Source: Novosphingobium nitrogenifigens DSM 19370 (lineage in GTDB: Bacteria; Pseudomonadota; Alphaproteobacteria; Sphingomonadales; Sphingomonadaceae). Taken from it: DNA of 64,000 bases. Of this stretch, positions 8,817 through 17,546 are shown in pieces. The notes beneath the pieces are model-generated. The model was not told the DNA's origin, did not search any database, and saw only the letters and a list, made by a program, of their open reading frames with translations. Made by a program: the position numbers and the translations under genes. The stretch spans positions 60,193 to 124,192 of the forward strand of contig NZ_GL876931.1 in NCBI RefSeq assembly GCF_000192575.1. The letters run 5' to 3'. Numbering within the stretch: position 1 is the first letter of the stretch; each line of letters starts with the position of its first letter.

Positions 8817-8828
8817 ATACATATGTAT
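8817..8828. promoter_or_regulatory. Palindromic operator candidate between XRE and excisionase-like genes
   Basis: ATACATATGTAT is a perfect 12-bp palindrome, centred about 30 bases upstream of the repressor start. A TTGACG element lies immediately before it on the plus strand. This is the position expected for the site through which an XRE repressor controls itself and its divergent neighbour. Confidence 0.5.
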
Positions 8829-8903
8829 GCCATTAGCCTATATATGACGTTCAATAGCAGCATGTGTAGCACCATGCTGCGCCAATATACAGGAGCAACT
8901 TTC

Positions 8904-9098
8904 GTGACGAGACTCCTCAGCCCCCGCGAGATGGCCCAGCAATCGGGTTGGCCCGAAGGCCGCATCCGCCGCCTGATCTCGACGCGCCGTCTGCGCCATA
9001 TGAAAATCGACGGCCTGATCCTCCTGCCTGAAACTGCCATCGAGGAATTTACGGCTGCGCACATGGTCGAGCCGGAAGCGGTCAGCCCCTCGCACTAA
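8904..9098 (+). CDS. Excisionase/AlpA-like HTH protein
   Basis: A 64-residue protein beginning VTRLLSPREMAQQSG and consisting of one MerR/AlpA-like winged-helix motif (PREMAQQSGWPEGRIRRLI). Proteins of this type act as excision factors or activators of integrase genes. I chose GTG at 8904 because AGGAG lies eight bases upstream and the domain begins there; the longer frame from 8823 runs through AT-rich promoter sequence. It is followed by the small ORF and the integrase. Confidence 0.7.
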   Translation: MTRLLSPREMAQQSGWPEGRIRRLISTRRLRHMKIDGLILLPETAIEEFTAAHMVEPEAVSPSH

Positions 9099-9131
9099 CC
9101 CGTTCACTCCCCTTAGCAAGGATGCAACACC

Positions 9132-9311
9132 ATGGCGGCACCAGACGCTGTCCGGCAAAGAACCATCACGCGCGCGGCCAAGGCCATGCGCGCCGCTGGC
9201 GAGACCAGCTACAAGATCGAGATCACCCCTGCCGGCGCCATGGTCATCTGGGCGGGCGAGGTTGCCCAACGCCCTTCCGACAACAGCTTCGACCGGTTGA
9301 TTGCGCGATGA
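9132..9311 (+). CDS. Small hypothetical protein upstream of integrase
   Basis: A 59-residue frame not in other annotations given: it starts MAAPDAVRQRTITRAAKAMR and ends FDRLIAR. The stop overlaps the integrase ATG (ATGA), which argues that it is translated and coupled. The C-terminal half (SYKIEITPAGAMVIWAGEV) resembles short proteins often found before integrases in alphaproteobacterial prophages. Function is unknown. Confidence 0.65.
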   Translation: MAAPDAVRQRTITRAAKAMRAAGETSYKIEITPAGAMVIWAGEVAQRPSDNSFDRLIAR

Positions 9312-10387
9312 AACGCCGCTGGCTGCCCAAATGGGTCTCAGGCTTTCGAGATCGACACGGCAAGGCCCGCTATCGCTTCCGCCGCAAAGGGCAGGCGCAA
9401 TATCTGTTCAAGCACGCACCCGGCACCGAGGAGTTTCGGCAGGAATATCAGGCTTGTTTGACGGCCAGCGAAGCACCCAAGATTCAGCCGGGTGCGGATA
9501 AGATCAAGCCCGGCACCTTCGACGATCTTATCGTGCGCTACTACCGCTCACCCGACTTTCTAGATCCCAGCCCGCGCACCCAAGTCGTCTATCGCGGGGT
9601 GATTGAGCGCTGGCGCGCCAAATATGGCAGCGGGCGTGTGGCCGACCTGGAAACACGCCACGTCGCGGCGATGATGGCCGAAATGCTCCCACATCGCACG
9701 TCCGCGAACATGCTGCGCAAACGCCTGAGCGCCTTGATGGCCTTCGCCAATCGGCAAGGCGAAATCGACAAAAACCCCGTGCTGGCCACCAAGCCCTATC
9801 GCATCGATGGCGGCGGCTTTCACACATGGACCGAGCCAGAAATCGCGCTGTACGAAGCGCATCACCCCACCGGCACGATGGCCCGCCTGATGTTTGATCT
9901 CTTGCTGTGGACCGGGCAGCGAGGTGGTGATGTCCGGCTGTTAGGCCCCAACGCCATTCAAGACAAACGCCTCGTCATCACGCAGGAGAAAACCAAGGTC
10001 ACGGTCTCCCTGCCGATCTTGCCAGCCTTGGCGCAATCCATTCTGGCCACACAAACGGGCGAGGACACTTTTCTTGTCACCACCCACGGCAAGACCTTCA
10101 CCCGCAAGGGCTTCGGAAACAAATTCCGTGATTGGTGTGACGCGGCAGGGCTGCCCCATTGCAGCGCTCATGGCCTGCGCAAAGCCGCTGCACGCCGCTT
10201 TGCCGAGGCCCGTTGCTCCAACCAGCAGATCAAAGCGTGGACCGGCCACACCACCGATAGCGAGATCGCCCGCTACACCGCAGCCGTCGACCAGCAACTC
10301 ATGTCGGACGCCGCCGCCGAGATGCTTTTGGCTAACCTCATTCAGCGGGTTAGCCAAAAATCCAGCCAAGCCCCTGAGAAAGGATAA
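9308..10387 (+). CDS. Tyrosine-type site-specific integrase
   Basis: A 359-residue phage-type recombinase. The catalytic set is visible: Arg205 in [10 protein letters not shown], His288-x-x-Arg291 in [10 protein letters not shown], His314 in WTGHTTDSE and the nucleophile Tyr323 in IARYTAA. The N-terminal segment (about 70-160) is a SAM-like core-binding domain. ATG 9308 is chosen because of the coupling to the preceding small ORF. The gene points at tRNA-Arg(CCG) and stops 14 bases before the tRNA's CCA end, so the tRNA is the likely integration target. Confidence 0.93.
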   Translation: MKRRWLPKWVSGFRDRHGKARYRFRRKGQAQYLFKHAPGTEEFRQEYQACLTASEAPKIQPGADKIKPGTFDDLIVRYYRSPDFLDPSPRTQVVYRGVIERWRAKYGSGRVADLETRHVAAMMAEMLPHRTSANMLRKRLSALMAFANRQGEIDKNPVLATKPYRIDGGGFHTWTEPEIALYEAHHPTGTMARLMFDLLLWTGQRGGDVRLLGPNAIQDKRLVITQEKTKVTVSLPILPALAQSILATQTGEDTFLVTTHGKTFTRKGFGNKFRDWCDAAGLPHCSAHGLRKAAARRFAEARCSNQQIKAWTGHTTDSEIARYTAAVDQQLMSDAAAEMLLANLIQRVSQKSSQAPEKG

Positions 10388-10401
10388 AACTATGAGGAAG
10401 G

Positions 10402-10478
<77 letters not shown>

Positions 10479-10665
10479 GCTTGGTTCGTGTCCGGTAGCA
10501 GCGGTTTGACGAAAGCGAAAGGGGTTTCGCGCGCGGGGATGTGAATGGTCGGGGAGAAAGCGCGTTCCAGCGCGGATCGGGCTCGACCTGTCCCTTTTTG
10601 CGGCCTTTTCACGGCACCCGCGCGGGTTTGGGACGTTGGCGGACGGGCAAGGAGGGTATTTCCGC

Positions 10666-11490
10666 ATGACCGATAAGCCCGAGCGCGACATCGCGCTGAC
10701 ACAGGAAGAGCTGGCCGCCGTCGCCGAAAAGCAGGTCGCCAACACCCGCGTGATTCACGAAGTGGTGCGCCGCCACGGTGACGAGGAAATGGAACGGCCA
10801 ACGATGTCGCTTGCGGTGTCAGGCCTTGCCGGGGGCATTGCGATCTGCACCTCGGTTCTGGCCGAGGCGCAGATCGAGCGCATGCTGCCCGACGCGCCAT
10901 GGCGCCCGCTGGTGGCCTGTTTCGGCTACACCATGGGTTTCGTCATCGTCATCCTGTGCCACCTCCAGCTTTTCACCGAGAGCACCCTGTCGGCAGTGAT
11001 CCCCGTGGCAACCAATCCCCGCCACGCCAATTTCCTGCGTCTTTTGCGCTTTTGGGGGCTGGTGCTCGGCACCAACCTCGTCGGCACGCTGGCGACCGCC
11101 TGGGCCTTCGACCATCAATGGATCGTGACCGCAGCCCAGCATCAGGCCATGCTTGACCTTTCTACGCGCCTGCTCGCCCGCGACTGGGGAGAAACGCTGC
11201 GCATGGCGATCCCCGCCGGGTTCCTGATCGCGGCCGTGCCGTGGTCGCTGCCCTCGGCCAAGGGGCAGGAATTCTGGGTCATCGTCGCGCTGACCTATCT
11301 GATCGCACTGGGCGGGTTTGCCCATGTCGTTGCAGGGTCTACCGAAGCCTGGCTGCTCGCTCTCCACGGCACGATCGGTTTCGGCACCGCGATCGGCGGC
11401 CTGATCCTGCCCGCCCTGCTCGGCAACGTGCTGGGCGGCACCGGGCTTTTCGCGGTGCTGGCCCATACACAGGCGCGCCATGAACTTTGA
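10666..11490 (+). CDS. Formate/nitrite transporter family channel
   Basis: A 274-residue membrane protein of the FNT family (YfdC-like branch). It has about six helices and family-typical segments such as LFTESTLSAVIPVATN and FAHVVAGSTEAWLLAL. FNT proteins are pentameric channels for small monovalent anions; the YfdC branch has no settled substrate. A polar N-terminus of about 50 residues precedes the first helix. The ATG at 10666 has AGGAGG about ten bases upstream. It is just downstream of tRNA-Arg and thus probably the first chromosomal gene beyond the element. Confidence 0.85.
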   Translation: MTDKPERDIALTQEELAAVAEKQVANTRVIHEVVRRHGDEEMERPTMSLAVSGLAGGIAICTSVLAEAQIERMLPDAPWRPLVACFGYTMGFVIVILCHLQLFTESTLSAVIPVATNPRHANFLRLLRFWGLVLGTNLVGTLATAWAFDHQWIVTAAQHQAMLDLSTRLLARDWGETLRMAIPAGFLIAAVPWSLPSAKGQEFWVIVALTYLIALGGFAHVVAGSTEAWLLALHGTIGFGTAIGGLILPALLGNVLGGTGLFAVLAHTQARHEL

Positions 11491-11546
11491 GGCAAGACAT
11501 GACCGCGGACTTTACGCGTTCAATGTTTGTTCTTATTCAACCCATC

Positions 11547-12041
11547 ATGACCGCTCTGCCCGAGGACCTCGACCCGCCTCTCCCGCGTGAAGCCCTGGCG
11601 GTGGCGCGCGGGATCACGCGCCTGTTTGCGCGCAATGACATCTGGTGCCTGGGCGAAATGCCGCTGCGCAACGGACGGCGTGCCGATCTCATGGGCATCG
11701 ACGCGCGCGGGCAAGTCATCATCGTCGAGATCAAGGTGAGCCGCGCCGATCTGCTCGGCGATGCCAAATGGCCCGATTACCTCGACCACTGCGACCGCTT
11801 TTTCTGGGGCCTTGCCGCCCATCTCGACCGGGCGGTCATGGAAACCGAAGCCTTTCGCCCGGAAACGACCGGCCTCATCGTCGCCGACGGTTACGATGCC
11901 GAAATCCTGCGCCCGGCCCCGCTGATCCCGCTGGCCGCAGCGCGGCGCAAGGTCGAGGTCGAACGCCTCGCCCGCGCCTCGCTGCGCCGCCAGACTATCG
12001 CAGCCGATACCCGCACCGCATCGTGGGGCCGGGACGGCTGA
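11547..12041 (+). CDS. mmcB: MmcB family DNA repair protein
   Basis: A 164-residue protein matching the alphaproteobacterial MmcB family, originally linked to mitomycin C resistance in Caulobacter. A PD-(D/E)xK nuclease-like core is visible: RRADLMGID, then VIIVEIKVSRADL, then the KWPDYLDHCDRFFWG segment typical of the family. The start is uncertain. ATG 11547 begins the conserved part; ATG 11499 would add 16 residues and GTG/ATG codons farther up overlap the FNT gene. It lies convergent with the GDT1-family gene, separated by 4 bases. Confidence 0.85.
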   Translation: MTALPEDLDPPLPREALAVARGITRLFARNDIWCLGEMPLRNGRRADLMGIDARGQVIIVEIKVSRADLLGDAKWPDYLDHCDRFFWGLAAHLDRAVMETEAFRPETTGLIVADGYDAEILRPAPLIPLAAARRKVEVERLARASLRRQTIAADTRTASWGRDG

Positions 12042-12045
12042 TCGT

Positions 12046-12633
12046 TCAGACCAGCCCGGCCGTCTTCGCCCCCAGCCAGAGGCCAAGACAGACGAAAAGG
12101 ATGGCGGCAACCGTGCGCACCAGCGCAAGCGGAACGCGCCGGATGACTTCGTTGCCGAGGAAGACCGCCGGGACATTGGCGAGCATCATGCCAAGCGTGG
12201 TTCCCGCTGCGACCGTCACTGCATCGTGATACCGCGCGCCGAGCGCGATCGTCGCCACCTGCGTCTTGTCGCCCATTTCGACGAGGAAGAACGCGATCAG
12301 CGTGGTGAGAAACACCCCATGGCGACCGCCCTTGGCATCGATGTCGTCGTCCACGCTATCGGGAACGAGCGTCCACAACCCCATCGCGACGAACCCGGCC
12401 GCGACCGCATAACGGAACCACACGCTGTCGAGCAGCCCTGCCGCCGTCGATCCGATCAGCGCCGAAAAGAAGTGATTGACGATCGTTGCGACCAGAATGC
12501 CCGCGATGATCGGCAAGGGCCGCCGATACCGGGTCGCCAGCACGATCGCCAGCAACTGCGTCTTGTCGCCGATTTCGGCAAGCGCGACGACGGCCGTCGA
12601 CGTAAGGAAGGCATCGGGAAGAAAAGCTGTCAT
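12046..12633 (-). CDS. GDT1/TMEM165 (UPF0016) family cation transporter
   Basis: A 195-residue inner-membrane protein with the duplicated family signature: VVALAEIGDKTQLLA near the N-terminus and LVEMGDKTQVATIAL in the second half. Each E-x-G-D-K-T/S motif contributes acidic residues to a cation site; relatives export manganese or exchange calcium/manganese for protons. Six helices are apparent. The ATG at 12633 is preferred over GTG 12666, which would add 11 unhelpful polar residues. I looked for a manganese riboswitch upstream and could not support one. Confidence 0.9.
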   Translation of the reverse strand: MTAFLPDAFLTSTAVVALAEIGDKTQLLAIVLATRYRRPLPIIAGILVATIVNHFFSALIGSTAAGLLDSVWFRYAVAAGFVAMGLWTLVPDSVDDDIDAKGGRHGVFLTTLIAFFLVEMGDKTQVATIALGARYHDAVTVAAGTTLGMMLANVPAVFLGNEVIRRVPLALVRTVAAILFVCLGLWLGAKTAGLV

Positions 12634-12957
12634 GGGAAACACCGTCTGGAAGCGGGGTGCCCGCACCTACCCTCTTGCGTGCAATGCAACAAGATCGGCG
12701 CGCAATTTTCTTGCCCGAGAGGACAATGACCGGTATAGGCGCTCCATCGCATGGACGGCCGCGATGTTTTTTCGTGGCAGGCTCGGGCAGCGTGGGATCG
12801 GCCGCAATTTGACATTGGCCTGATCCGCCCCGGTCGAACGCCCCTGCCGTTCGTCGCTTCCCTTTCACGCACGGGTCGCATTGGTCGACCCCGTGGCCGT
12901 TGCCCGCTTTTTTCTGCGCAGGCGACGTCCGCATTTTTGCGAAGGTATCACTCCTCG
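12634..12957. other. Intergenic region between GDT1-family gene and RNA helicase
   Basis: About 320 bases without a convincing gene. It must hold the divergent promoters. An open frame in phase with the helicase extends back to 12751 but reads as random arginine/proline-rich text, so this is probably a long 5' leader, as is common for DEAD-box helicase mRNAs. I see no hairpin or known riboswitch that I can support. Confidence 0.5.
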
Positions 12958-14421
12958 ATGTCCTATTTCACCGAACTCGGTCTGGCCGAGCCCATTTTGC
13001 GTGCGCTGGCCACCAAAGGCTACAACGACCCGACCCCGATCCAGCGCCAGTCGATTCCCGCCCTGCTCGAAGGGCGCGACCTGCTCGGCATCGCCCAGAC
13101 CGGGACCGGCAAGACGGCCGCTTTCGCGCTGCCCTCGCTGCACCGCCTTGCCGCCGATCCCAAGCCGAAGAAGCCCGCTTCGTGCCGCATGCTGGTGCTT
13201 TCGCCCACGCGTGAACTTGCCGCGCAGATCGCCGAAAACATGCGCGGCTATGCCCGCAATCTCAACCTCCAGGTCGATTGCGTGTTCGGCGGCGTGCCGA
13301 TCGGCAAGCAGGCCAAGCGCCTTGTCCCGGGCACCGACATTCTGGTCGCCACTCCCGGCCGCCTGCTCGACCTCATCGACAGCCGCGCGCTGACGCTCGG
13401 TCGCGTCGAAATCTTCGTGCTCGACGAAGCCGACCAGATGATGGACCTCGGCTTCATCCACTCGCTCAAGCGCGTGGCCGCACTGCTGCCCGCCAAGCGC
13501 CAGAGCCTGTTCTTCTCCGCAACGATGCCCAAGTCGATCGAGGACCTCGGCCGCCAGTTCATCCACAACCCGGTCCGCGTCGAAGTCGCTCCGCAGTCGA
13601 CCACGGCCGAGCGCGTCGAACAGTATGTCACCTTCCTCAACCAGATGGAAAAGCAGGCCCTGCTGACGCTGCGCATCCGCGCGATGCTGGCGGACAAGAG
13701 CCTCGATCGCGGCATCGTCTTCACCCGTACCAAGCACGGCGCCGACCGCGTCGCGCGTCATCTGGGCGTCGCAGGCATCGAAGCCCGCGCCATCCACGGC
13801 AACAAGACGCAGGCCCAGCGCACCGCGGCTCTTGAAGCGTTCCGTCAGGGATCGTGCCCGATTCTGGTCGCGACCGACATCGCCGCGCGCGGGATCGACG
13901 TCTCGGGCGTCAGCCATGTGTTCAATTTCGAACTGCCCAACGTGCCTGAACAGTATGTGCACCGCATCGGTCGCACCGCGCGCGCCGGGGCTGACGGCGT
14001 CGCGATCAGCTTCTGCGCGCCCGATGAAAAGCCCTATCTGCGCGACATCGAACGCCTGACCGGCGTGAAGCCGACGCCGATGCCGCTGCCCGACGACTTC
14101 CTGGCCGAAGCAGCTCGCCTGCCCACGCCTCCGCGTCGCCCGGCGCAGGAAAACGAAGGTGGTGCGCGCCACGACGGACGCCGCAACGGTCCCGGCCGCG
14201 GCGACCGTCCGCAAGGCGATCGCGCCCGTTCCGACCGTTCACAGGGTGATCGGCAGCGCCCCCGTCGCGACGAACGCGGCCCGGCGGCCGATCCGCAGCG
14301 CAAGCCGCGCACCGAACACGCCAACGGCCCCGATGGCGAAGCCCGGCCCAAGCGCCGTTTCCGTCCCCGTGACGCACCGGGCGTCGGCCAGCACCGTGGC
14401 CGGGTCCGTCAGGCAAGCTGA
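12958..14421 (+). CDS. DEAD-box ATP-dependent RNA helicase (RhlE type)
   Basis: A 487-residue RNA helicase. All core motifs are present: Q motif PTPIQRQSIP, motif I AQTGTGKT, Ia PTRELAAQ, motif II VLDEAD, motif III SAT and motif VI HRIGRTARAG. After about residue 390 comes a low-complexity basic tail rich in Arg, Asp and Gly, which usually adds RNA affinity. Proteins of the RhlE branch act in ribosome assembly and mRNA turnover, particularly in the cold. ATG 12958 begins the standard SYFTELGL N-terminus. A strong hairpin terminator follows. Confidence 0.94.
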   Translation: MSYFTELGLAEPILRALATKGYNDPTPIQRQSIPALLEGRDLLGIAQTGTGKTAAFALPSLHRLAADPKPKKPASCRMLVLSPTRELAAQIAENMRGYARNLNLQVDCVFGGVPIGKQAKRLVPGTDILVATPGRLLDLIDSRALTLGRVEIFVLDEADQMMDLGFIHSLKRVAALLPAKRQSLFFSATMPKSIEDLGRQFIHNPVRVEVAPQSTTAERVEQYVTFLNQMEKQALLTLRIRAMLADKSLDRGIVFTRTKHGADRVARHLGVAGIEARAIHGNKTQAQRTAALEAFRQGSCPILVATDIAARGIDVSGVSHVFNFELPNVPEQYVHRIGRTARAGADGVAISFCAPDEKPYLRDIERLTGVKPTPMPLPDDFLAEAARLPTPPRRPAQENEGGARHDGRRNGPGRGDRPQGDRARSDRSQGDRQRPRRDERGPAADPQRKPRTEHANGPDGEARPKRRFRPRDAPGVGQHRGRVRQAS

Positions 14422-14442
14422 GGCCTGACGCACAACCACCGA

Positions 14443-14480
14443 ACGAAACGAGGGGCGGGTAACACCGCCCCTCGTTTCGT
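14443..14480 (+). terminator. Hairpin terminator after the helicase gene
   Basis: A perfect 16-bp stem (14443-14458 with 14465-14480) and a 6-nt loop, GC-rich, 21 bases after the helicase stop. The right arm carries a short T-run within GTTTCGT. There is no long U tract, so termination is likely but not certain. Confidence 0.7.
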
Positions 14481-14549
14481 GTCCGGACGCGGCGCCATGC
14501 ATAGCGCCCCCTCTGTGCAGCCCGCGCCCACCTTGGCATAAGCACGCGG

Positions 14550-15272
14550 ATGGAAGCCGTCGCCCTTTCCGCCCTCCTGTCCGCACTGGCCATGACGGTG
14601 ATCGTCGCCTTGCGCTATCTGGCGGTCAGCGGCGTGTTCGCATGGGCGACCCGGCGCGTGCGGCCGGGGCACTATGCCGGCCTGGGGCAACAGATCCGCA
14701 AGGAGATCGGGTGGAGCCTTGCCTCGTGCCTGATCTATGGCCTGCCTGCCGGAGTCATCGCCTGGGGCTGGCAAAATCGCGGATGGACGCGGATCTACAG
14801 CAATCCGGGGGACTGGCCCATGTGGTGGATGCCGGTCTCGCTGATCCTCACGCTCGCGCTGCACGACACCTGGTTCTATTGGGCGCACCGCTGGATGCAT
14901 CGTCCTGCCGTCTTTCGCCGCATTCATGCCGTGCACCATGCCAGCCGCCCGCCGACGGCCTGGGCCGCGATGAGCTTTCATCCGGTCGAAGCGGCCATCG
15001 TCGGCCTGTTCATCCCCGCACTCGTCTTTGTCCTGCCCATTCAGGCGGGCGTTCTGGCGACGGTCCTTGTCATCATGACGATCATGGGCGTCACCAATCA
15101 CATGGGCTGGGAACTGTTCCCCCGCGCGCTCGTCCATTCGCGGATCGGAACGGTGTTAATCACCGCCAGCCATCATCACCGCCACCACGAACAGTATCGT
15201 TGCAATTACGGCCTCTATTTCCGCGTGTGGGACCATCTGTGCGGAACCGACCGAGGTCTATCGGCACCATAA
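14550..15272 (+). CDS. Sterol desaturase / fatty acid hydroxylase superfamily protein
   Basis: A 240-residue membrane di-iron protein. The histidine clusters that hold the metal are HDTWFYWAHRWMH, HAVHHAS and, near the C-terminus, ASHHHRHHEQ. Four to five helices surround them. Members hydroxylate or desaturate sterols, carotenoids or lipid acyl chains in the inner membrane; bacterial substrates are mostly unknown. In sphingomonads a relative (CrtG/CrtZ-like) acts on carotenoids, but no carotenoid genes are near, so I leave the substrate open. It stands alone on the plus strand. Confidence 0.88.
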   Translation: MEAVALSALLSALAMTVIVALRYLAVSGVFAWATRRVRPGHYAGLGQQIRKEIGWSLASCLIYGLPAGVIAWGWQNRGWTRIYSNPGDWPMWWMPVSLILTLALHDTWFYWAHRWMHRPAVFRRIHAVHHASRPPTAWAAMSFHPVEAAIVGLFIPALVFVLPIQAGVLATVLVIMTIMGVTNHMGWELFPRALVHSRIGTVLITASHHHRHHEQYRCNYGLYFRVWDHLCGTDRGLSAP

Positions 15273-15347
15273 CGCCTGCGAGCCATAACGCCTTGGGATA
15301 CGTCTGCGGGGTAGCATCGGCACACGGATTGAGGCACGGGACGATCC

Positions 15348-16616
15348 GTGAGCAATGAACCTTCCCTCTCCGGCGCGCGCAGCAGCGGCGGTGCATTGGC
15401 CCCCTTCGGCTATCCCGCATTTCGCGCGATCTGGAGCGCGAATCTCTTTTCCAACATCGGTTCGGTCATGCAGGCGGTCGCCGCCGGATGGCTGATGACA
15501 GAATTGACCGACCGCCACCTGCTGGTCGCGCTGGTTCAGGCCTCGAGCACGATCCCGATCCTGTTGCTCGGGATTCTGGCCGGGGCGATCGCCGACAATT
15601 TCGACCGCCGACTGGTCATGCTCTGGGCGCAGAGCCTGATGCTGGTGGTTTCAGCGGTGCTGTCAGTGCTCGGCTATCTCGGCGCAATCACGCCTTGGTC
15701 GCTGCTTGTCCTCACACTCATGGTCGGGATGGGAACCGCGCTCAACGGCCCGGCGTGGCAAGCCTCGGTGCGCACGCAAGTCGATCGCGGCGATCTGCCG
15801 CAGGCCATTTCGCTCAACGCGATCGCGTTCAATCTCGCGCGCAGCCTCGGCCCCGCACTCGGCGGGATCGTCATCTCGATCTGGAGCGTGAACATGGCTT
15901 TCGCGCTCAACGCGGTCAGTTATCTGTCGATGATCGTGGTGCTGTCACGCTGGCGTCCGGTGGTGCCGGTGCCCACGCGCGAGCCGATCGGTCCGGCGAT
16001 CATGGCGGGTGTCGCGTTCTGCATGGAATCCGGGCCGATCCTGCGCGTGCTCTTGCGCGGGCTGGTGTTCGGCTTCGGCGCGGCGGGGTTTCAGGCACTG
16101 ATGCCGGTGGCAGTGCGACAATTGCTGCACGGGAACCAGATCGACTACGGCCTCGTGCTCGGCGCTTTCGGGCTGGGCTCGGTAATCAGCGCCATCTGGG
16201 TCAGCGCCATTCGCCGCCGCTTCGGAGCCGAAGCAGTGGTGAGCGCGGGCACAGCGGCCTATGCCCTTGCCATGCTGCTGCTGTCGCTGTCCCACGGGCT
16301 CACGCCTGCGCTGGCGGCCGGGTTCATCGCCGGGTCGGGCTGGGTCTCGACGATGACCAGCCTCAATGTCGCGATGCAATTGCGCTCGCCCGAGGGGATT
16401 CTCGCCCGCTGTCTCTCGATCTATCAGTCGATCGTCTTTGGCGGCTTTTCGCTGGGCGCATGGGCGTTCGGCATTTTGGCCGATCATGGCGGGCTGGTGC
16501 TGTCGATGCGTATGTCCGCGCTGTGGCTTGCCCTGACGCTTGTCTTGCGGTTCCTCGCGCCTATGCCCGCGCGCGAGGAAGGTCGAATCGAACCAGAGGA
16601 GAGCACCCATGCCTGA
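15348..16616 (+). CDS. MFS transporter (EntS/MFS_3-like)
   Basis: A 422-residue, 12-helix major facilitator of the MFS_3 type, the branch that includes the enterobactin exporter EntS. The N-terminus AFRAIWSANLFSNIG and the loop ADNFDRRLVM between helices 2 and 3 are typical. Translation starts at GTG 15348. Its end overlaps the start of the CitE-like lyase by 8 bp, so both are translated together. The transported compound is unknown. Confidence 0.85.
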   Translation: MSNEPSLSGARSSGGALAPFGYPAFRAIWSANLFSNIGSVMQAVAAGWLMTELTDRHLLVALVQASSTIPILLLGILAGAIADNFDRRLVMLWAQSLMLVVSAVLSVLGYLGAITPWSLLVLTLMVGMGTALNGPAWQASVRTQVDRGDLPQAISLNAIAFNLARSLGPALGGIVISIWSVNMAFALNAVSYLSMIVVLSRWRPVVPVPTREPIGPAIMAGVAFCMESGPILRVLLRGLVFGFGAAGFQALMPVAVRQLLHGNQIDYGLVLGAFGLGSVISAIWVSAIRRRFGAEAVVSAGTAAYALAMLLLSLSHGLTPALAAGFIAGSGWVSTMTSLNVAMQLRSPEGILARCLSIYQSIVFGGFSLGAWAFGILADHGGLVLSMRMSALWLALTLVLRFLAPMPAREEGRIEPEESTHA

Positions 16617-17496
16617 CCAGACTGTTGCCGCCCCGCTTCGCTCGGTGCTCTACATGCCCGCCTCCAATGCCCGGGCCATGGCCAAGGCGCGCACGCTCGA
16701 TTGCGATGCGGTCGTGCTCGATCTCGAAGATGCGGTCGCCCCGGACGCCAAGGACGCCGCGCGCGCCGCGCTGGTCGCCGAGACGAAAGCGGGCGGGTTC
16801 GGTCATCGCCACCTGATCGGGCGGATCAACGGCTGGGGCAGCCCGTGGGGCGCCGACGACCTCGCCGCGCTGGCCGATGCGCCGATCGCGGCGCTGCTCG
16901 TTCCCAAAGTGGAGCGCGAAACCGACATCACCGCCCTGTCGCTGGCGATGGATGCGGCCGGATATGCGCCCGAAGTCGAATTGTGGGCGATGATCGAAAC
17001 CCCGCGCGCCATGCTGGCGATCGAGCGGATCGCGGCCATGGCCGAAACGACCCGCCTGGCAGGGTTCGTGCTGGGTCTCAACGATCTCGCCAAGGATACC
17101 GGCATGGTGCAGGCGCCGGGTCGAGCCGTGTTCATGCCCGTGCTGGTTCAGGCGGTTCTGGCCGCGCGCGCCAATGGCCTTGTCCTGCTCGACGGGGTCT
17201 GCAACGCGATCGACGATCCTGTGCGGATGGAGGACGAATGCGTGCAGGCGCGCGATCTCGGCTTCGACGGCAAGACGCTCATCCATCCCGCGCAAGTCGA
17301 GACCACCAACCGCGTCTTCGCCCCGTCCGAAGCCGACCTTGCGCAAGCCCACGCGATTGTCGCCGCCTTTGCCGACCCCGCCAATGCGGGCAAAGGCGCG
17401 CTCAAGGTCGACGGCAAGATGGCCGAATTGCTCCACCGCGACATGGCCGCCCGCCTCATCGCCAAGGCGGAAGCAATCTCTGCCCGCGCAGGATAA
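16609..17496 (+). CDS. CitE-like CoA ester lyase (HpcH/HpaI family)
   Basis: A 295-residue TIM-barrel enzyme of the CitE/malyl-CoA lyase branch. It opens with RSVLYMPASN and continues DAVVLDLEDAVAP, the family's metal-binding beta strand. Glu in AMIETPRAML and Asp in GLNDLAKD supply further metal and substrate contacts. Expected chemistry is reversible cleavage of beta-hydroxyacyl-CoA esters such as (S)-citramalyl-CoA or malyl-CoA. ATG 16609 has GAGGAGAG upstream and overlaps the MFS gene. A 16-bp duplication covers its stop codon. Confidence 0.88.
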   Translation: MPDQTVAAPLRSVLYMPASNARAMAKARTLDCDAVVLDLEDAVAPDAKDAARAALVAETKAGGFGHRHLIGRINGWGSPWGADDLAALADAPIAALLVPKVERETDITALSLAMDAAGYAPEVELWAMIETPRAMLAIERIAAMAETTRLAGFVLGLNDLAKDTGMVQAPGRAVFMPVLVQAVLAARANGLVLLDGVCNAIDDPVRMEDECVQARDLGFDGKTLIHPAQVETTNRVFAPSEADLAQAHAIVAAFADPANAGKGALKVDGKMAELLHRDMAARLIAKAEAISARAG

Positions 17497-17514
17497 GGGC
17501 CCGCGCAGGATAAG
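17482..17514. repeat. Tandem 16-bp duplication over the citE-like stop codon
   Basis: GCCCGCGCAGGATAAG occurs exactly at 17482-17497 and 17499-17514, one base apart. The first copy holds the last codons and TAA stop of the lyase gene. It looks like a recent replication-slippage duplication and leaves the protein unchanged. Confidence 0.85.
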
Positions 17515-17517
17515 CGA

Positions 17518-17541
17518 CGGCGGAAGCGATCGCTTCCGCCG
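17518..17541. terminator. 24-bp palindrome between convergent genes
   Basis: CGGCGGAAGCGA followed directly by its reverse complement TCGCTTCCGCCG. It lies 21 bases after the lyase stop and 5 bases before the permease stop, so it can form a hairpin terminator for both strands. The U tract is poor. Confidence 0.6.
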
Positions 17542-17546
17542 CTTGC

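Noticed and set aside
12634..12850. yybP-ykoY manganese riboswitch in front of the GDT1-family gene
   Set aside because: Such riboswitches often precede this family, but I could not find the conserved loops or helices on the minus strand.
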